Assembly (NCBI RefSeq): GCF_900109205.1
Contig: NZ_FNZB01000001.1
Span: 1,550,001-1,614,000 of the forward strand
Source: Sphingomonas sp. OV641
GTDB taxonomy: Bacteria > Pseudomonadota > Alphaproteobacteria > Sphingomonadales > Sphingomonadaceae
Direction: 5' to 3'
Length of the DNA stretch: 64,000 nucleotides
Shown piece after piece: positions 10,840 through 18,177 of the stretch; within the stretch, counting starts at the first letter, position 1, and every line of letters begins with the position of its first letter. Made by a program: the position numbers and the translations under genes. The notes beneath the pieces are model-generated. The model had not been told where the DNA came from, searched no databases, and worked only from the letters and a program-made list of their open reading frames with translations.

Positions 10840-11847
10840 ATGGGAGCTACGCCCGACGCCTCCGCCCTTGTTGACGGTTTTGGCCGGGCGATCCGCTATT
10901 TGCGGATCTCGGTCACCGACCGCTGCGATCTTCGCTGCCGTTACTGCATGGCGGAAAAGATGACTTTCCTGCCGCGCAGCAAGCTGCTGGCGCTGGAAGA
11001 AATTGCGATCATCGCAGAACGGTTCATCGATTTCGGGGTGCGCAAGATCCGCCTGTCGGGCGGCGAGCCGCTTGTCCGGCGCGATGTGGTGGAGCTGGTG
11101 CAGCGTCTGGGCAGCCGTGTCGGGCACGGCCTGGACGAGCTGACCATGACTACGAACGCGACGCGCCTTGCCGATCATGCCGAGGCGCTGGCCGATGCTG
11201 GCATCCGCCGCCTGAACGTCAGCCTCGACAGCCGCGATCCTGCCTCGTTCCGCTACATCACCCGGCATGGCGACGTGGATCAGGTGCTCGGCGGCATCGC
11301 CGCCGCCAAGCGCGCCGGGCTGGCCGTCAAGATCAACATGGTCGCGTTGAAGGGGCTGAACGAGGACGAGATCGCCCCCATGCTCGATTGGTGCATCGGT
11401 GAGGGGCATGATCTGACGCTGATCGAAACCATGCCGCTTGGCGCCATCGATGAAGATCGTACCGACCGCTTCGTGCCGCTTACCGCCGTTTTCGATCGGT
11501 TGTCGGCAAGCCATCGACTTGAACGCGACGTGGTCGGCACCGGCGGCCCAGCGCGCTATTGGCGGGTGAATGGCAGCCGCACCCGGCTTGGCCTCATCTC
11601 GCCGCTTACGGCCAATTTCTGCGACGGCTGCAACCGCGTCCGCCTGACCACGGAGGGCCGGCTTTATTCGTGCCTCGGCCATGACGATCAGGTCGACCTC
11701 AAGGCGGCTTTGCGCGATGGCGGCGTGGCGGCGCTTGATGAGGCCATCCGTCTCGGCATCGCCGGCAAGCCGGCGCGGCATGATTTCCGCATCGAGCGCG
11801 GCGCCACACCGGCGGTTTCCCGACACATGAGCGTGACGGGCGGATGA
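10840..11847 (+). CDS. moaA: GTP 3',8-cyclase (molybdenum cofactor biosynthesis protein A)
   Basis: A radical-SAM enzyme that converts GTP to 3',8-cyclo-GTP, the first committed step of molybdopterin synthesis. The SAM-binding [4Fe-4S] cluster motif is CDLRCRYC (Cys 29, 33, 36). The second, substrate-binding cluster is FCDGCNRVRLTTEGRLYSC, and the protein ends in the conserved Gly-Gly. RLSGGEPL is the usual SAM-contacting block. Length 335 matches the family. The ATG at 10840 is the only sensible start, though it has a poor ribosome site. The stop overlaps nadK as ATGA. No other moa gene is in the window. Confidence 0.95.
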   Translation: MGATPDASALVDGFGRAIRYLRISVTDRCDLRCRYCMAEKMTFLPRSKLLALEEIAIIAERFIDFGVRKIRLSGGEPLVRRDVVELVQRLGSRVGHGLDELTMTTNATRLADHAEALADAGIRRLNVSLDSRDPASFRYITRHGDVDQVLGGIAAAKRAGLAVKINMVALKGLNEDEIAPMLDWCIGEGHDLTLIETMPLGAIDEDRTDRFVPLTAVFDRLSASHRLERDVVGTGGPARYWRVNGSRTRLGLISPLTANFCDGCNRVRLTTEGRLYSCLGHDDQVDLKAALRDGGVAALDEAIRLGIAGKPARHDFRIERGATPAVSRHMSVTGG

Positions 11848-12623
11848 GCGGTTATCAGCGGCGGGCATTGGTCGCCTCGCCAACCGCCCAGGCCCAGGCC
11901 GCTCGCGCCAGCCTTGCCGATGCGTGGGACTGGTGCACCATCGAGGAGGCCGATGTCGTCATCGCGCTCGGCGGTGACGGCTTCATGCTGCAAACGCTGC
12001 ACACGCTGCTGGACATGCGGCGCGCCAATGTGCCCGTGTTCGGCATGAACCTCGGCACCGTCGGCTTTCTGATGAACGAATGGCGCCAGCATGATCTGGA
12101 AGAGCGTCTTTCCAACGCCCGCGCCTTCAAGGTGACGCCGCTGCTGATGACCGCGACGGGCATCGACGGCCGTGTCCATACGATCCCCGCGATCAACGAG
12201 GTCTCCCTGCTTCGCGAGACCCGGCAGACGGCGAAGCTGGAGGTGCGGGTCAACGACCGCGTCGTGCTGGAGGAGCTCGCCTGCGACGGCATCCTCGTGG
12301 CGACTCCGGCGGGTTCGACGGCTTACAACCTGTCCGCCCACGGTCCGATCCTGCCGCTCGGCTCCGCGATGATCGCGCTGACCCCGATCAGCGCCTTTCG
12401 CCCGCGGCGCTGGCGCGGCGCCATCCTGCCCGACAAGGCGCGGGTCGCCCTGCGCGTGCTCGATCCCGGCAAGCGCCCGGTCTCGGCGGTCGCAGACCAG
12501 CGCGAGATCCGTGACGTGGCGCAGGTGGACATCTCGATCGATCGCGCGCGTGAACTGACGCTGCTGTTCGATCCCGAACATGCGTTGGACGATCGGATTA
12601 CAATGGAACAGTTCGTCGCTTGA
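11844..12623 (+). CDS. nadK: NAD kinase
   Basis: NAD kinase phosphorylates NAD+ to NADP+ with ATP or polyphosphate. The 259-residue protein shows the catalytic GGDGFMLQTLH motif (Gly43-Gly44-Asp45-Gly46), the NLGTVGFL segment, the NEVSLLRETRQTAKLEV block and the DGILVATPAGSTAYNLSAHGP nucleotide-binding region. It is the short alphaproteobacterial form. Its start overlaps the moaA stop as ATGA, giving tight translational coupling to an otherwise unrelated pathway. Confidence 0.95.
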   Translation: MSGYQRRALVASPTAQAQAARASLADAWDWCTIEEADVVIALGGDGFMLQTLHTLLDMRRANVPVFGMNLGTVGFLMNEWRQHDLEERLSNARAFKVTPLLMTATGIDGRVHTIPAINEVSLLRETRQTAKLEVRVNDRVVLEELACDGILVATPAGSTAYNLSAHGPILPLGSAMIALTPISAFRPRRWRGAILPDKARVALRVLDPGKRPVSAVADQREIRDVAQVDISIDRARELTLLFDPEHALDDRITMEQFVA

Positions 12624-12779
12624 TCGCAGGCCCCGCGCGCCAGAGCCATGGGCGCGCCGATCAGGCCATAACCGGCCGAAAACTTCCGGGATCGGCCCGA
12701 TAGCGGCCGTACGCACGCCTCCCCTGCCCATCCGAAGGCCGGAAGGAATGGGAATAGCGCGTCCAGATTGGAAGGTCCC

Positions 12780-12854
12780 TGGCTCCCCGAGTTGGATTCG
12801 AACCAACGGCCGCTCGATTAACAGTCGAGAGCTCTACCGCTGAGCTATCGGGGA
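12780..12854 (-). tRNA. tRNA-Asn (GTT)
   Basis: On the minus strand the sequence folds as a 75-nt cloverleaf including an encoded 3' CCA. The acceptor stem is TCCCCGA/TCGGGGA, the D arm is GCTC...GAGC, the anticodon arm is CTCGA-CTGTTAA-TCGAG giving anticodon GTT, and the T arm is GTTGG-TTCGAAT-CCAAC. The discriminator base is G. Confidence 0.97.
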
Positions 12855-12910
12855 ACGCTGCGGGAGGCGCGTCTTTAGCCGGTATTTTTGGCGGTGCAAG
12901 CCCCGAAAAT

Positions 12911-12940
12911 GAAAAAGGGGACGGCCAGCGGCCATCCCCT
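12911..12940 (-). terminator. Rho-independent terminator of the superoxide dismutase gene
   Basis: Minus-strand stem AGGGGATGGCC / GGCCGTCCCCT with a GCT loop, followed by a run of Ts, 25 bases beyond the sod stop. Confidence 0.9.
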
Positions 12941-12965
12941 TCCTTTTTCGCGCGCTGGCGCGGGT

Positions 12966-13574
12966 TCAGGCGGCGTCGAAGCGACGGCCGGCCTCTTCCC
13001 AGTTCACCAGATCCCACCAGGCCTTCAGATAGCCGGGGCGGTCGTTCTTGTAGGTGAGGTAATAAGCGTGCTCCCACACGTCATTGCCCAGGATCGGCGT
13101 GCCCTTGTCCTTGGCATCGTCCATCAGCGGATTGTCCTGGTTCGGGGTCGAGGTGACCTTCAGCGCGCCGGACGAATCCTTGATCACCCATGCCCAGCCC
13201 GAGCCGAACTGGCCCGCGCCCTTGGTGTTGAAGTCTTCCTTCAGCTTGTCGAGCCCGCCATAGGCGTCGATCGCGTCCTTCAGCGCGCCGGTCGGCTGGC
13301 CGCTCTTCGACGGGCTTGTCATGATCTTCCAGAAGAAGTCGTGGTTCCAGTAACCACCGCCATTGTTGCGCACCAGCGGCGGCAGCGACGAGATCTGGCC
13401 CAGGATCTCCTCGATCGACTTGCCTTCCAGCTTCGGATCGGCGGCAACGCCCTCGTTCAGCTTGGCGGTATAGGCTGCATGGTGCTTGTCATGGTGGAAG
13501 GTCATCGTCTCCTTGGAGATGACCGGCTCCAGCGCGTCATAGTCGTAGGGCAGCGGCGGAAGTTCGAATGCCAT
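12966..13574 (-). CDS. Superoxide dismutase, Fe/Mn family
   Basis: A 202-residue cytoplasmic enzyme that dismutates superoxide to oxygen and peroxide. It has the expected metal ligands: His27 (FHHDKHH), the His in GYWNHDFFW, and Asp and His in NDVWEHAYY. Most alphaproteobacterial homologues are called SodB. However, the residue that hydrogen-bonds the metal-bound water looks Mn-type here: Gly in NNGGGYWNH and Gln in NQDNPL, rather than the Fe-type Gln/Ala pair, so the enzyme may be Mn-dependent or cambialistic. The ATG at 13574 follows a near-perfect AAGGAGGA; an upstream in-frame start at 13649 is ignored. An intrinsic terminator follows. Confidence 0.93.
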   Translation of the reverse strand: MAFELPPLPYDYDALEPVISKETMTFHHDKHHAAYTAKLNEGVAADPKLEGKSIEEILGQISSLPPLVRNNGGGYWNHDFFWKIMTSPSKSGQPTGALKDAIDAYGGLDKLKEDFNTKGAGQFGSGWAWVIKDSSGALKVTSTPNQDNPLMDDAKDKGTPILGNDVWEHAYYLTYKNDRPGYLKAWWDLVNWEEAGRRFDAA

Positions 13575-13718
13575 GATGGGATCCTCCTTGTGGGGCTCGC
13601 GAAAGGAACGCGACGTCGCCCAAATGGCTCCGGCACGCTCGTTACGCAACCGGTGCGATCGGAAGTACGTCGGCCCGCCTGCAAGGCGTGCGCGAACGAG
13701 CTCCCACCCCGGTCCGGG

Positions 13719-14789
13719 CTAACCCGCCGCCCCGATCAGATCGTGTCGCCGAAGCGCATGGCGCAGTTGGTCGTAGCTTAGCCCCAGCGCATCCGCTGTC
13801 GCCCGCTGATTGTAGCGGTTGTCCGCCAGGGCGCGCGTCAGCAGTTCCTTTTCGAACAGCGCCACGCGGCTCTTGAAGTCGGACGGGCCGACGTCGCACG
13901 CCGCCACCTCGTCCCCCTCGCTCGTCGCGGCGCGCTGCTCCGGTGGCGCAGGAGCCAACGGCGCCGATGCCGCGACGGGAGCCGCCGCAGCCGGCGCACC
14001 GGTACTGCCCGGTCGATATGGCGACTGGAAGGGGTCGAACTCGATCGCCTCGATCGGCCCGTCGCGTTCCCAACGGTAGACTGCGCGCTCCACCACGTTG
14101 CGCAGCTCGCGCACATTGCCCGGCCAGCGATAATCGCGCAGCGCGTCCTGCGCCGGTGGCGAAAAGCCGTGCCAGCGATCCCAGCCCATTTCCGCCGCCA
14201 TCCGCCGGCCGAAATGGTCGGCCAGGATCAGGATATCGCTTTTGCGCGCGCGCAGCGGCGGCAGCGTCACCACCTCGAACGACAACCGGTCCAGAAGGTC
14301 GGCGCGAAACTCGTGCCGGTCCACCTTGTCGGGAAGATGCTCGTTGGTCGCCGCGACGATCCGCACGTCCACGCGGAGCGGTCGGGAGGCGCCGATCCGA
14401 GTCACCTCGCCATATTCCACCGCGCGCAACAAGCGCTCCTGCGCGCCCATGGAGAGCGTGCCGAGCTCGTCGAGGAACAATGTGCCCCCGTCGGCCTCCT
14501 CGAAGCGACCGGCCCGCGTCTTGGTGGCACCGGTGAAGGCGCCCGATTCATGGCCGAACAGTTCCGCCTCGATCAGCGTTTCGGGCAGCGCCGCACAATT
14601 CATCACAACCAGCGGCTGGTCCCATCGCGGGCTGAGCCGGTGAAGCCGCTCGGCCACCAGTTCCTTGCCGGTTCCGCGCTCCCCAATCACCAGCACCGGC
14701 CGATCCAGCGCTGCTGCACGGCTGGCACGCTCCAGCGCGTCGAGGAACGCGCCCGACTGGCCGATAACCTGACTTGTCCGCTCCGCCAT
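13719..14789 (-). CDS. pspF: Phage shock protein operon activator PspF (sigma-54 enhancer-binding protein)
   Basis: A 356-residue sigma-54 activator without a receiver or sensory domain. It starts directly with the AAA+ domain: Walker A GERGTGKE, the sigma-54-contact loop GAFTGA, Walker B GGTLFLDELG, and the WPGNVRELRN arginine region. An Ala/Pro-rich linker (about residues 265-300) leads to a C-terminal Fis-type helix-turn-helix (NRYNQRATADALGLSYDQLRH). In other bacteria PspA binds and silences PspF until membrane stress releases it. The gene is divergent from the psp operon, which has a sigma-54 promoter, matching that model. Confidence 0.93.
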   Translation of the reverse strand: MAERTSQVIGQSGAFLDALERASRAAALDRPVLVIGERGTGKELVAERLHRLSPRWDQPLVVMNCAALPETLIEAELFGHESGAFTGATKTRAGRFEEADGGTLFLDELGTLSMGAQERLLRAVEYGEVTRIGASRPLRVDVRIVAATNEHLPDKVDRHEFRADLLDRLSFEVVTLPPLRARKSDILILADHFGRRMAAEMGWDRWHGFSPPAQDALRDYRWPGNVRELRNVVERAVYRWERDGPIEAIEFDPFQSPYRPGSTGAPAAAAPVAASAPLAPAPPEQRAATSEGDEVAACDVGPSDFKSRVALFEKELLTRALADNRYNQRATADALGLSYDQLRHALRRHDLIGAAG

Positions 14790-14827
14790 CGCCTGTCGCC
14801 CCGTTCACCTAAGCTTTGGCGCATCTC

Positions 14828-14840
14828 GCCAATGCTTGGC
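14828..14840. promoter_or_regulatory. Candidate PspF enhancer dyad, distal
   Basis: GCCAA-TGC-TTGGC is a perfect inverted repeat in the pspF/psp intergenic region, centred about 170 bases before the predicted start of transcription. It shares TGGC/GCCA half-sites with the second dyad at 14876, consistent with tandem PspF sites. Confidence 0.5.
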
Positions 14841-14875
14841 AAGACGTGTCTGACCCTCACAAATCACGCCGACGA

Positions 14876-14890
14876 CCTGGCCATGCCAGG
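14876..14890. promoter_or_regulatory. Candidate PspF enhancer dyad, proximal
   Basis: CCTGGC-CAT-GCCAGG is a perfect 6-bp-arm inverted repeat centred about 120 bases before the predicted sigma-54 start, the distance range used by enhancer-binding proteins. Assignment to PspF is inferred from position and from the shared half-site with 14828. Confidence 0.55.
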
Positions 14891-14978
14891 CTGATTTGGC
14901 CTTAAGTGCTTGTAGCAAGCCGACTTCTCTCGAACGCACCGGCGCACCCCAGCCATTCGCTTATGGTCGAAACAAAAT

Positions 14979-14994
14979 TGGCACGCCCCATGCA
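14979..14994 (+). promoter_or_regulatory. Sigma-54 promoter of the psp operon
   Basis: TGGCACG-CCCC-ATGCA matches the sigma-54 consensus TGGCACG-N4-TTGCA at all but one position, with GG at -24 and GC at -12 in correct spacing. Transcription should start near 15005, about 50 bases before the 43-residue ORF. A divergent pspF and two upstream dyads complete the expected arrangement. Confidence 0.88.
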
Positions 14995-15055
14995 AAGCAG
15001 TCGGCATAACCGCCCAGAGCGGTGGAAATCACCAGGTTCAGCAAGGAGACCCGCC

Positions 15056-15187
15056 ATGACCCAGTTCGCACAGCTCGGCCGCAACATCGCCGCCATCGCC
15101 TTCGCCGTCGTGTTCAGCACCACCATGGTGATCGGCGCCGTCGGCCCGGCGGGCGGGGCCGCCCCCATCGTTCGCGCGGTGGCGTGA
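15056..15187 (+). CDS. 43-residue single-pass membrane peptide, first gene of the psp operon
   Basis: A tiny ORF between the sigma-54 promoter and pspA. It has a strong ribosome site (AAGGAGACCCGCC then ATG), a short polar N-terminus (MTQFAQLGRN), one hydrophobic segment (IAAIAFAVVFSTTMVIGAVG) and a Gly/Ala-rich tail ending AAPIVRAVA. I know of no named family. Its place as the first translated gene under stress control suggests a role in membrane-stress sensing or in setting PspA or PspF activity, but this is inference. The 79-base gap to pspA leaves room for processing. Confidence 0.7.
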   Translation: MTQFAQLGRNIAAIAFAVVFSTTMVIGAVGPAGGAAPIVRAVA

Positions 15188-15266
15188 ACGGCGCCGCCGG
15201 GGCGGGTCTTCCCTCGCTTCGCCCCGGCGGCAAGCCTATAAAAGGGCATCACCAGGAGTTTCGTTG

Positions 15267-15935
15267 ATGGGCATCTTTTCCCGCACCCGCGACATTGTCG
15301 CCGCCAACATGGCGGAGCTGCTCGAAAAGGCAGAAGATCCGGCCAAGATGATCCGCATGATCATCCTGGAGATGGAGGAGACGCTGGTCGAGGTGCGCGC
15401 TTCCGCTGCACGGACGATCGCCGACATCAAGGAGATGCGGCGCCACATGACCAAGCTTTCGGAGATCGAGGCGAACTGGACGGAAAAGGCGGAACTCGCC
15501 TTGTCCAAGGATCGCGAGGATCTTGCCAAGGCGGCACTCATGGAGCGCCAGAAGGCGACGGACATGATCGAGCAGCTTCGGGCAGAGGTGGCGGTTCTCG
15601 ATGATACGCTCCGCGGCTCGGAAGAGGACATCGCCAAGCTGCAGAACAAGCTGCGCGAGGCCCGCACCCGGCAGAACAACATCGCGACGCGGCTGGAGAG
15701 CGCCAACAACCGCTCCCGCCTGCGCGAGATGTGGAACGGCCCGCGGACGCACGACGCCTTCAGCCGCTTCGAGATGCTGGAACGCAAGGTGGACGAGGCG
15801 GAGGGGCGCGCCGATGCGCTTGGCCTGGGTGCCCTGCCCAAGAGCCTGGACGAGGAAATCGCCGAGCTGAAGGCCGCCGACAAGATCGATGCCGAGCTCG
15901 CCGCGCTGAAAGCGCGCCTGAAAAAGGATAATTGA
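15267..15935 (+). CDS. pspA: Phage shock protein A (PspA/IM30 family)
   Basis: A 222-residue ESCRT-III-like protein that is almost wholly coiled coil. It begins with the amphipathic MGIFSRTRDIVAANMAELL helix, followed by EDPAKMIRMIILEMEETL, the family hallmark, and long alternating Glu/Lys/Arg heptads (AELALSKDREDLAKAAL, LRAEVAVLDDTLRGSEEDI). PspA coats and stabilises stressed inner membrane and, in the resting state, inhibits PspF. The ATG at 15267 follows CCAGGAG; a TTG directly before it is rejected. It is the major product of this operon. Confidence 0.95.
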   Translation: MGIFSRTRDIVAANMAELLEKAEDPAKMIRMIILEMEETLVEVRASAARTIADIKEMRRHMTKLSEIEANWTEKAELALSKDREDLAKAALMERQKATDMIEQLRAEVAVLDDTLRGSEEDIAKLQNKLREARTRQNNIATRLESANNRSRLREMWNGPRTHDAFSRFEMLERKVDEAEGRADALGLGALPKSLDEEIAELKAADKIDAELAALKARLKKDN

Positions 15936-15936
15936 G

Positions 15937-16224
15937 ATGGAAGAGGTATTCGTACCTGTCCTTGTCGTCGGCATCCTCTTCATCGGGTTGCCGTGGCTGA
16001 TCATGCACTATGTGACCAAGTGGAAGCAGGCGCCCGGGTCGATGACGACCGAGGATGAGGCTTTGCTCGATGAGCTCCACTCGCTCGCCCGCCGGCTGGA
16101 GGATCGGGTCAATACGGTGGAGCGCATCGTCGCCGCCGACAATCCCGATTTCCGCCCCGGCATCGCCGATTATCGTTCGGAACCCGATTACCGGCTTGAA
16201 GACCGGAACCTGAGGAGGAACTGA
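15937..16224 (+). CDS. pspB: Phage shock protein B
   Basis: A 95-residue inner-membrane protein with one N-terminal membrane segment (VFVPVLVVGILFIGLPWLIMH), then a basic patch (KWKQ) and a cytoplasmic helix (LDELHSLARRLEDRVNTVERIV) that forms the family coiled coil. PspB with PspC senses membrane stress and relieves PspA repression of PspF. It is one base after the pspA stop and overlaps pspC by one base (TGATG). It is longer at the C-terminus than enterobacterial PspB (about 74 residues). Confidence 0.88.
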   Translation: MEEVFVPVLVVGILFIGLPWLIMHYVTKWKQAPGSMTTEDEALLDELHSLARRLEDRVNTVERIVAADNPDFRPGIADYRSEPDYRLEDRNLRRN

Positions 16225-16607
16225 TGGCCGACAACAGCCGCACCAAATTCTACCTCAACCGCCAGGATCGCAAGTGGAAGGGCGTCTGCGCCGGGATCGC
16301 CGACTATACCGGGATCGAGGTGCTTTGGGTTCGCATCGGCATGATCCTGCTGACCCTCGCCGGCGGCTTCCCCTGGACGCTCATCGCTTATCTGCTGATC
16401 GGCTGGATGGCGAGCGATCGCCCCGCGGATCTCTACGGATCGCCGGAAGACGCGAAATTCTGGCAGAATGTGCGCTCCAATCCGAAGCGCACCACGGCTG
16501 AAGTCCGCTCCAAGTTTCGCGAACTCGATCGCCGCCTGGCGGATATCGAAACTCATTACACCAGCCGCAATACGCAGCTTGCCGACGAGATCGAGCGCCT
16601 GCGCTGA
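16224..16607 (+). CDS. pspC: Phage shock protein C (PspC domain)
   Basis: A 127-residue protein with the classical PspC domain: FYLNRQDRKWKGVCAGIADY, then EVLWVRIGMILLTLAGGFP and a second hydrophobic stretch TLIAYLLIGWMA. A cytoplasmic C-terminal coiled coil (RELDRRLADIETHY) ends in DEIERLR. This end resembles the tails of the five small proteins downstream, suggesting a shared interaction surface. PspC partners PspB in stress sensing. The start overlaps the pspB stop. Confidence 0.92.
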   Translation: MADNSRTKFYLNRQDRKWKGVCAGIADYTGIEVLWVRIGMILLTLAGGFPWTLIAYLLIGWMASDRPADLYGSPEDAKFWQNVRSNPKRTTAEVRSKFRELDRRLADIETHYTSRNTQLADEIERLR

Positions 16608-16634
16608 TCGATAGCAGCCTTCGGGAGAGGCACC

Positions 16635-16931
16635 ATGGATTTCCACGGACCGTTCTTCGTACTCGCCATCATCGCGATTTCATGCGGGGCCTGGCTGATC
16701 AACAACTGGATCCGCGCGAAGCATGGCTATTCGATCAGCGACGATTGGGGCCGCAACATCGGCAAGGAAACGCCGGAAGCCGCCCGCAAGGTCGAGTTGC
16801 TGACGAACGAGAATGAGCGGCTCACCGGCATGGTGAGCCGGCTGGAGGAGCGGATCGCAGTGCTCGAACGCATCGCCACCGACCCCGCCACCCGCACCGC
16901 GCACGAGATCGAACAGCTGCGCAACCGCTGA
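16635..16931 (+). CDS. PspB-like small membrane protein, array member 1
   Basis: A 98-residue protein with an N-terminal membrane segment (FFVLAIIAISCGAWLINNWI), a basic/polar stretch (RAKHGYSISDDWGRN) and a C-terminal coiled coil (RLTGMVSRLEERIAVLERIA) ending in TAHEIEQLRNR. The order of membrane helix, linker and LERI coiled coil is that of PspB. It is the first of five such genes after pspC, 27 bases downstream, with its own GGGAGAGG ribosome site. Individual function is unknown; duplication of pspB is inferred. Confidence 0.8.
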   Translation: MDFHGPFFVLAIIAISCGAWLINNWIRAKHGYSISDDWGRNIGKETPEAARKVELLTNENERLTGMVSRLEERIAVLERIATDPATRTAHEIEQLRNR

Positions 16932-16946
16932 GAGGAAAGGATTGCC

Positions 16947-17273
16947 ATGACCGCTGCCGAAAAGATCCAGTTCTTCTCCGCCCTTGCGCCGGTGATCGCC
17001 ACAGTGGGCGTCGCGGGGATGTTCGGATGGGTCGCCACCACCTGGATGCGCATCAGGAACGGTTATCCGCTCGATGGCCAATGGGGTCAGGCATACCCGA
17101 AGCGGGATGACGAGACGATCGAGCGGGTGAAGCTGCTGACACAGGAAAACGGTCAGCTTCGCGCCGAGCTGGGCGCGATCAAGGACCGGCTCCAGAACGT
17201 CGAGCGCATCGTCACCGACAGCGGCCACATGGTCGCGCAGGAAATCGAGCAACTGCGCACCCGCGCGAACTGA
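16947..17273 (+). CDS. PspB-like small membrane protein, array member 2
   Basis: A 108-residue protein. The N-terminus has a hydrophobic helix (FFSALAPVIATVGVAGMFGW), a linker with RIRNGYPLDGQWGQAYPK similar in spacing to the GYSISDDWGRN linker of member 1, and a coiled coil NGQLRAELGAIKDRLQNVE that runs into ERIVTD and QEIEQLRTRAN. The linker likeness makes members 1 and 2 the closest pair in the array. It lies 15 bases after member 1. Confidence 0.8.
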   Translation: MTAAEKIQFFSALAPVIATVGVAGMFGWVATTWMRIRNGYPLDGQWGQAYPKRDDETIERVKLLTQENGQLRAELGAIKDRLQNVERIVTDSGHMVAQEIEQLRTRAN

Positions 17274-17284
17274 GGAGCAGGCAC

Positions 17285-17572
17285 ATGGGCAAATACGGCT
17301 TCGTCCTCATGTTCTTCATGATCGTTGTCGGCCTGCCAGTGATCTTCGGCGTCGCCTCCGACATGTTCCGCCGCTGGCTGAAGCACAAGGAGCGGATGGC
17401 GGAAGCGCTGAATGCGCAGACGGCAGAGAAAGCGGCGCAATATGCCGCACATACCGAGCGGCTGGAGCAACGGGTGCGGGTGCTGGAGCGGATCGTCACC
17501 GACAAGGGGATCCATGTCGCGGACCAGATCGAACAGCTGCGTGATCTTCCCCCGGCCAATCGCCCCAACTGA
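17285..17572 (+). CDS. PspB-like small membrane protein, array member 3
   Basis: A 95-residue protein with a strong membrane segment (FVLMFFMIVVGLPVIFGVAS), a basic juxtamembrane stretch (RRWLKHKERMAEAL) and a coiled coil (HTERLEQRVRVLERIVTDKG) ending in VADQIEQLRD. Of the five array members its hydrophobic core and basic patch look most like true PspB (GLP in both membrane helices). It starts 11 bases after member 2 behind a GAGGAG ribosome site. Confidence 0.8.
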   Translation: MGKYGFVLMFFMIVVGLPVIFGVASDMFRRWLKHKERMAEALNAQTAEKAAQYAAHTERLEQRVRVLERIVTDKGIHVADQIEQLRDLPPANRPN

Positions 17573-17603
17573 CCCGAACTTTCGATAAGCAAGAGGATCT
17601 GAA

Positions 17604-17852
17604 ATGCCCTGGTCTATCGTCTTCATGATCCTCGGGATCGTGCTGATCACCTCGCTGGCGCGGGTGTCCAAGGAGAAGTACCGCGCCATGGGCCGGGTCG
17701 GCGAAGGCGAGGCGCTGCCCCACGACGTGGTCGCCGCCCGCGACGAGATCCGGCAGCTGCGCGAGCGCGTGGCGGTGCTGGAACGGGTCATCACCGACAA
17801 CCACGGCAGCGTCGATCTGAGCCGTCAGATCGAAGAACTGCGCGACCGCTAA
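17604..17852 (+). CDS. PspB-like small membrane protein, array member 4
   Basis: An 82-residue protein with a shorter N-terminal membrane helix (WSIVFMILGIVLITSLA), a charged linker and a coiled coil (RDEIRQLRERVAVLERVITD) ending SRQIEELRDR. It keeps the LER-[IV]-x-TD core seen in members 1-3. It is 31 bases downstream of member 3 on the same strand and presumably in the same transcript. Confidence 0.78.
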   Translation: MPWSIVFMILGIVLITSLARVSKEKYRAMGRVGEGEALPHDVVAARDEIRQLRERVAVLERVITDNHGSVDLSRQIEELRDR

Positions 17853-17876
17853 CGTCCGAACAAGGGAGCAGACATC

Positions 17877-18116
17877 ATGTCCGACCCGAGCTTCTATCTC
17901 ATCATGGCAACCGCCGCGCTCGCCGGCCTGGCGATGCTGATCTCTGCGGGGCTTGCCGGCTGGCGCGGCTGGCTCCGGCTGAAGGAGCAGGAACTGCGCC
18001 AGGATGCCGACGCGCGCACGCCGGTGCCGACCAGCGCCAGCGCCCGCATCGAGATCGCTGACCTGCGCGAACGGATCCGCAAGCTGGAGGCGATCGCCGC
18101 CGGGGTGGACCTCTGA
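17877..18116 (+). CDS. PspB-like small membrane protein, array member 5 (most diverged)
   Basis: A 79-residue protein with a membrane segment (FYLIMATAALAGLAMLISAG), a Trp-rich juxtamembrane piece (GWRGWLRLKEQEL) and a shortened coiled coil (IEIADLRERIRKLEAIAAG) ending VDL. The LEA-I core matches the LER-I position of its neighbours but the EIEQLR tail is missing, so it is the most diverged copy. It sits 24 bases after member 4. Confidence 0.72.
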   Translation: MSDPSFYLIMATAALAGLAMLISAGLAGWRGWLRLKEQELRQDADARTPVPTSASARIEIADLRERIRKLEAIAAGVDL

Positions 18117-18177
18117 TCCACCCGCCAAGCCCGCATCTGGTTGCCGCCTCTCGGGCAAGCGGCTAGTCGCAAAGGCG

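Noticed and set aside
16635..18116. Toxin-antitoxin or type I peptide array
   Set aside because: The five proteins share PspB architecture and strand with pspABC; no antitoxin-like partner or antisense RNA features are seen.
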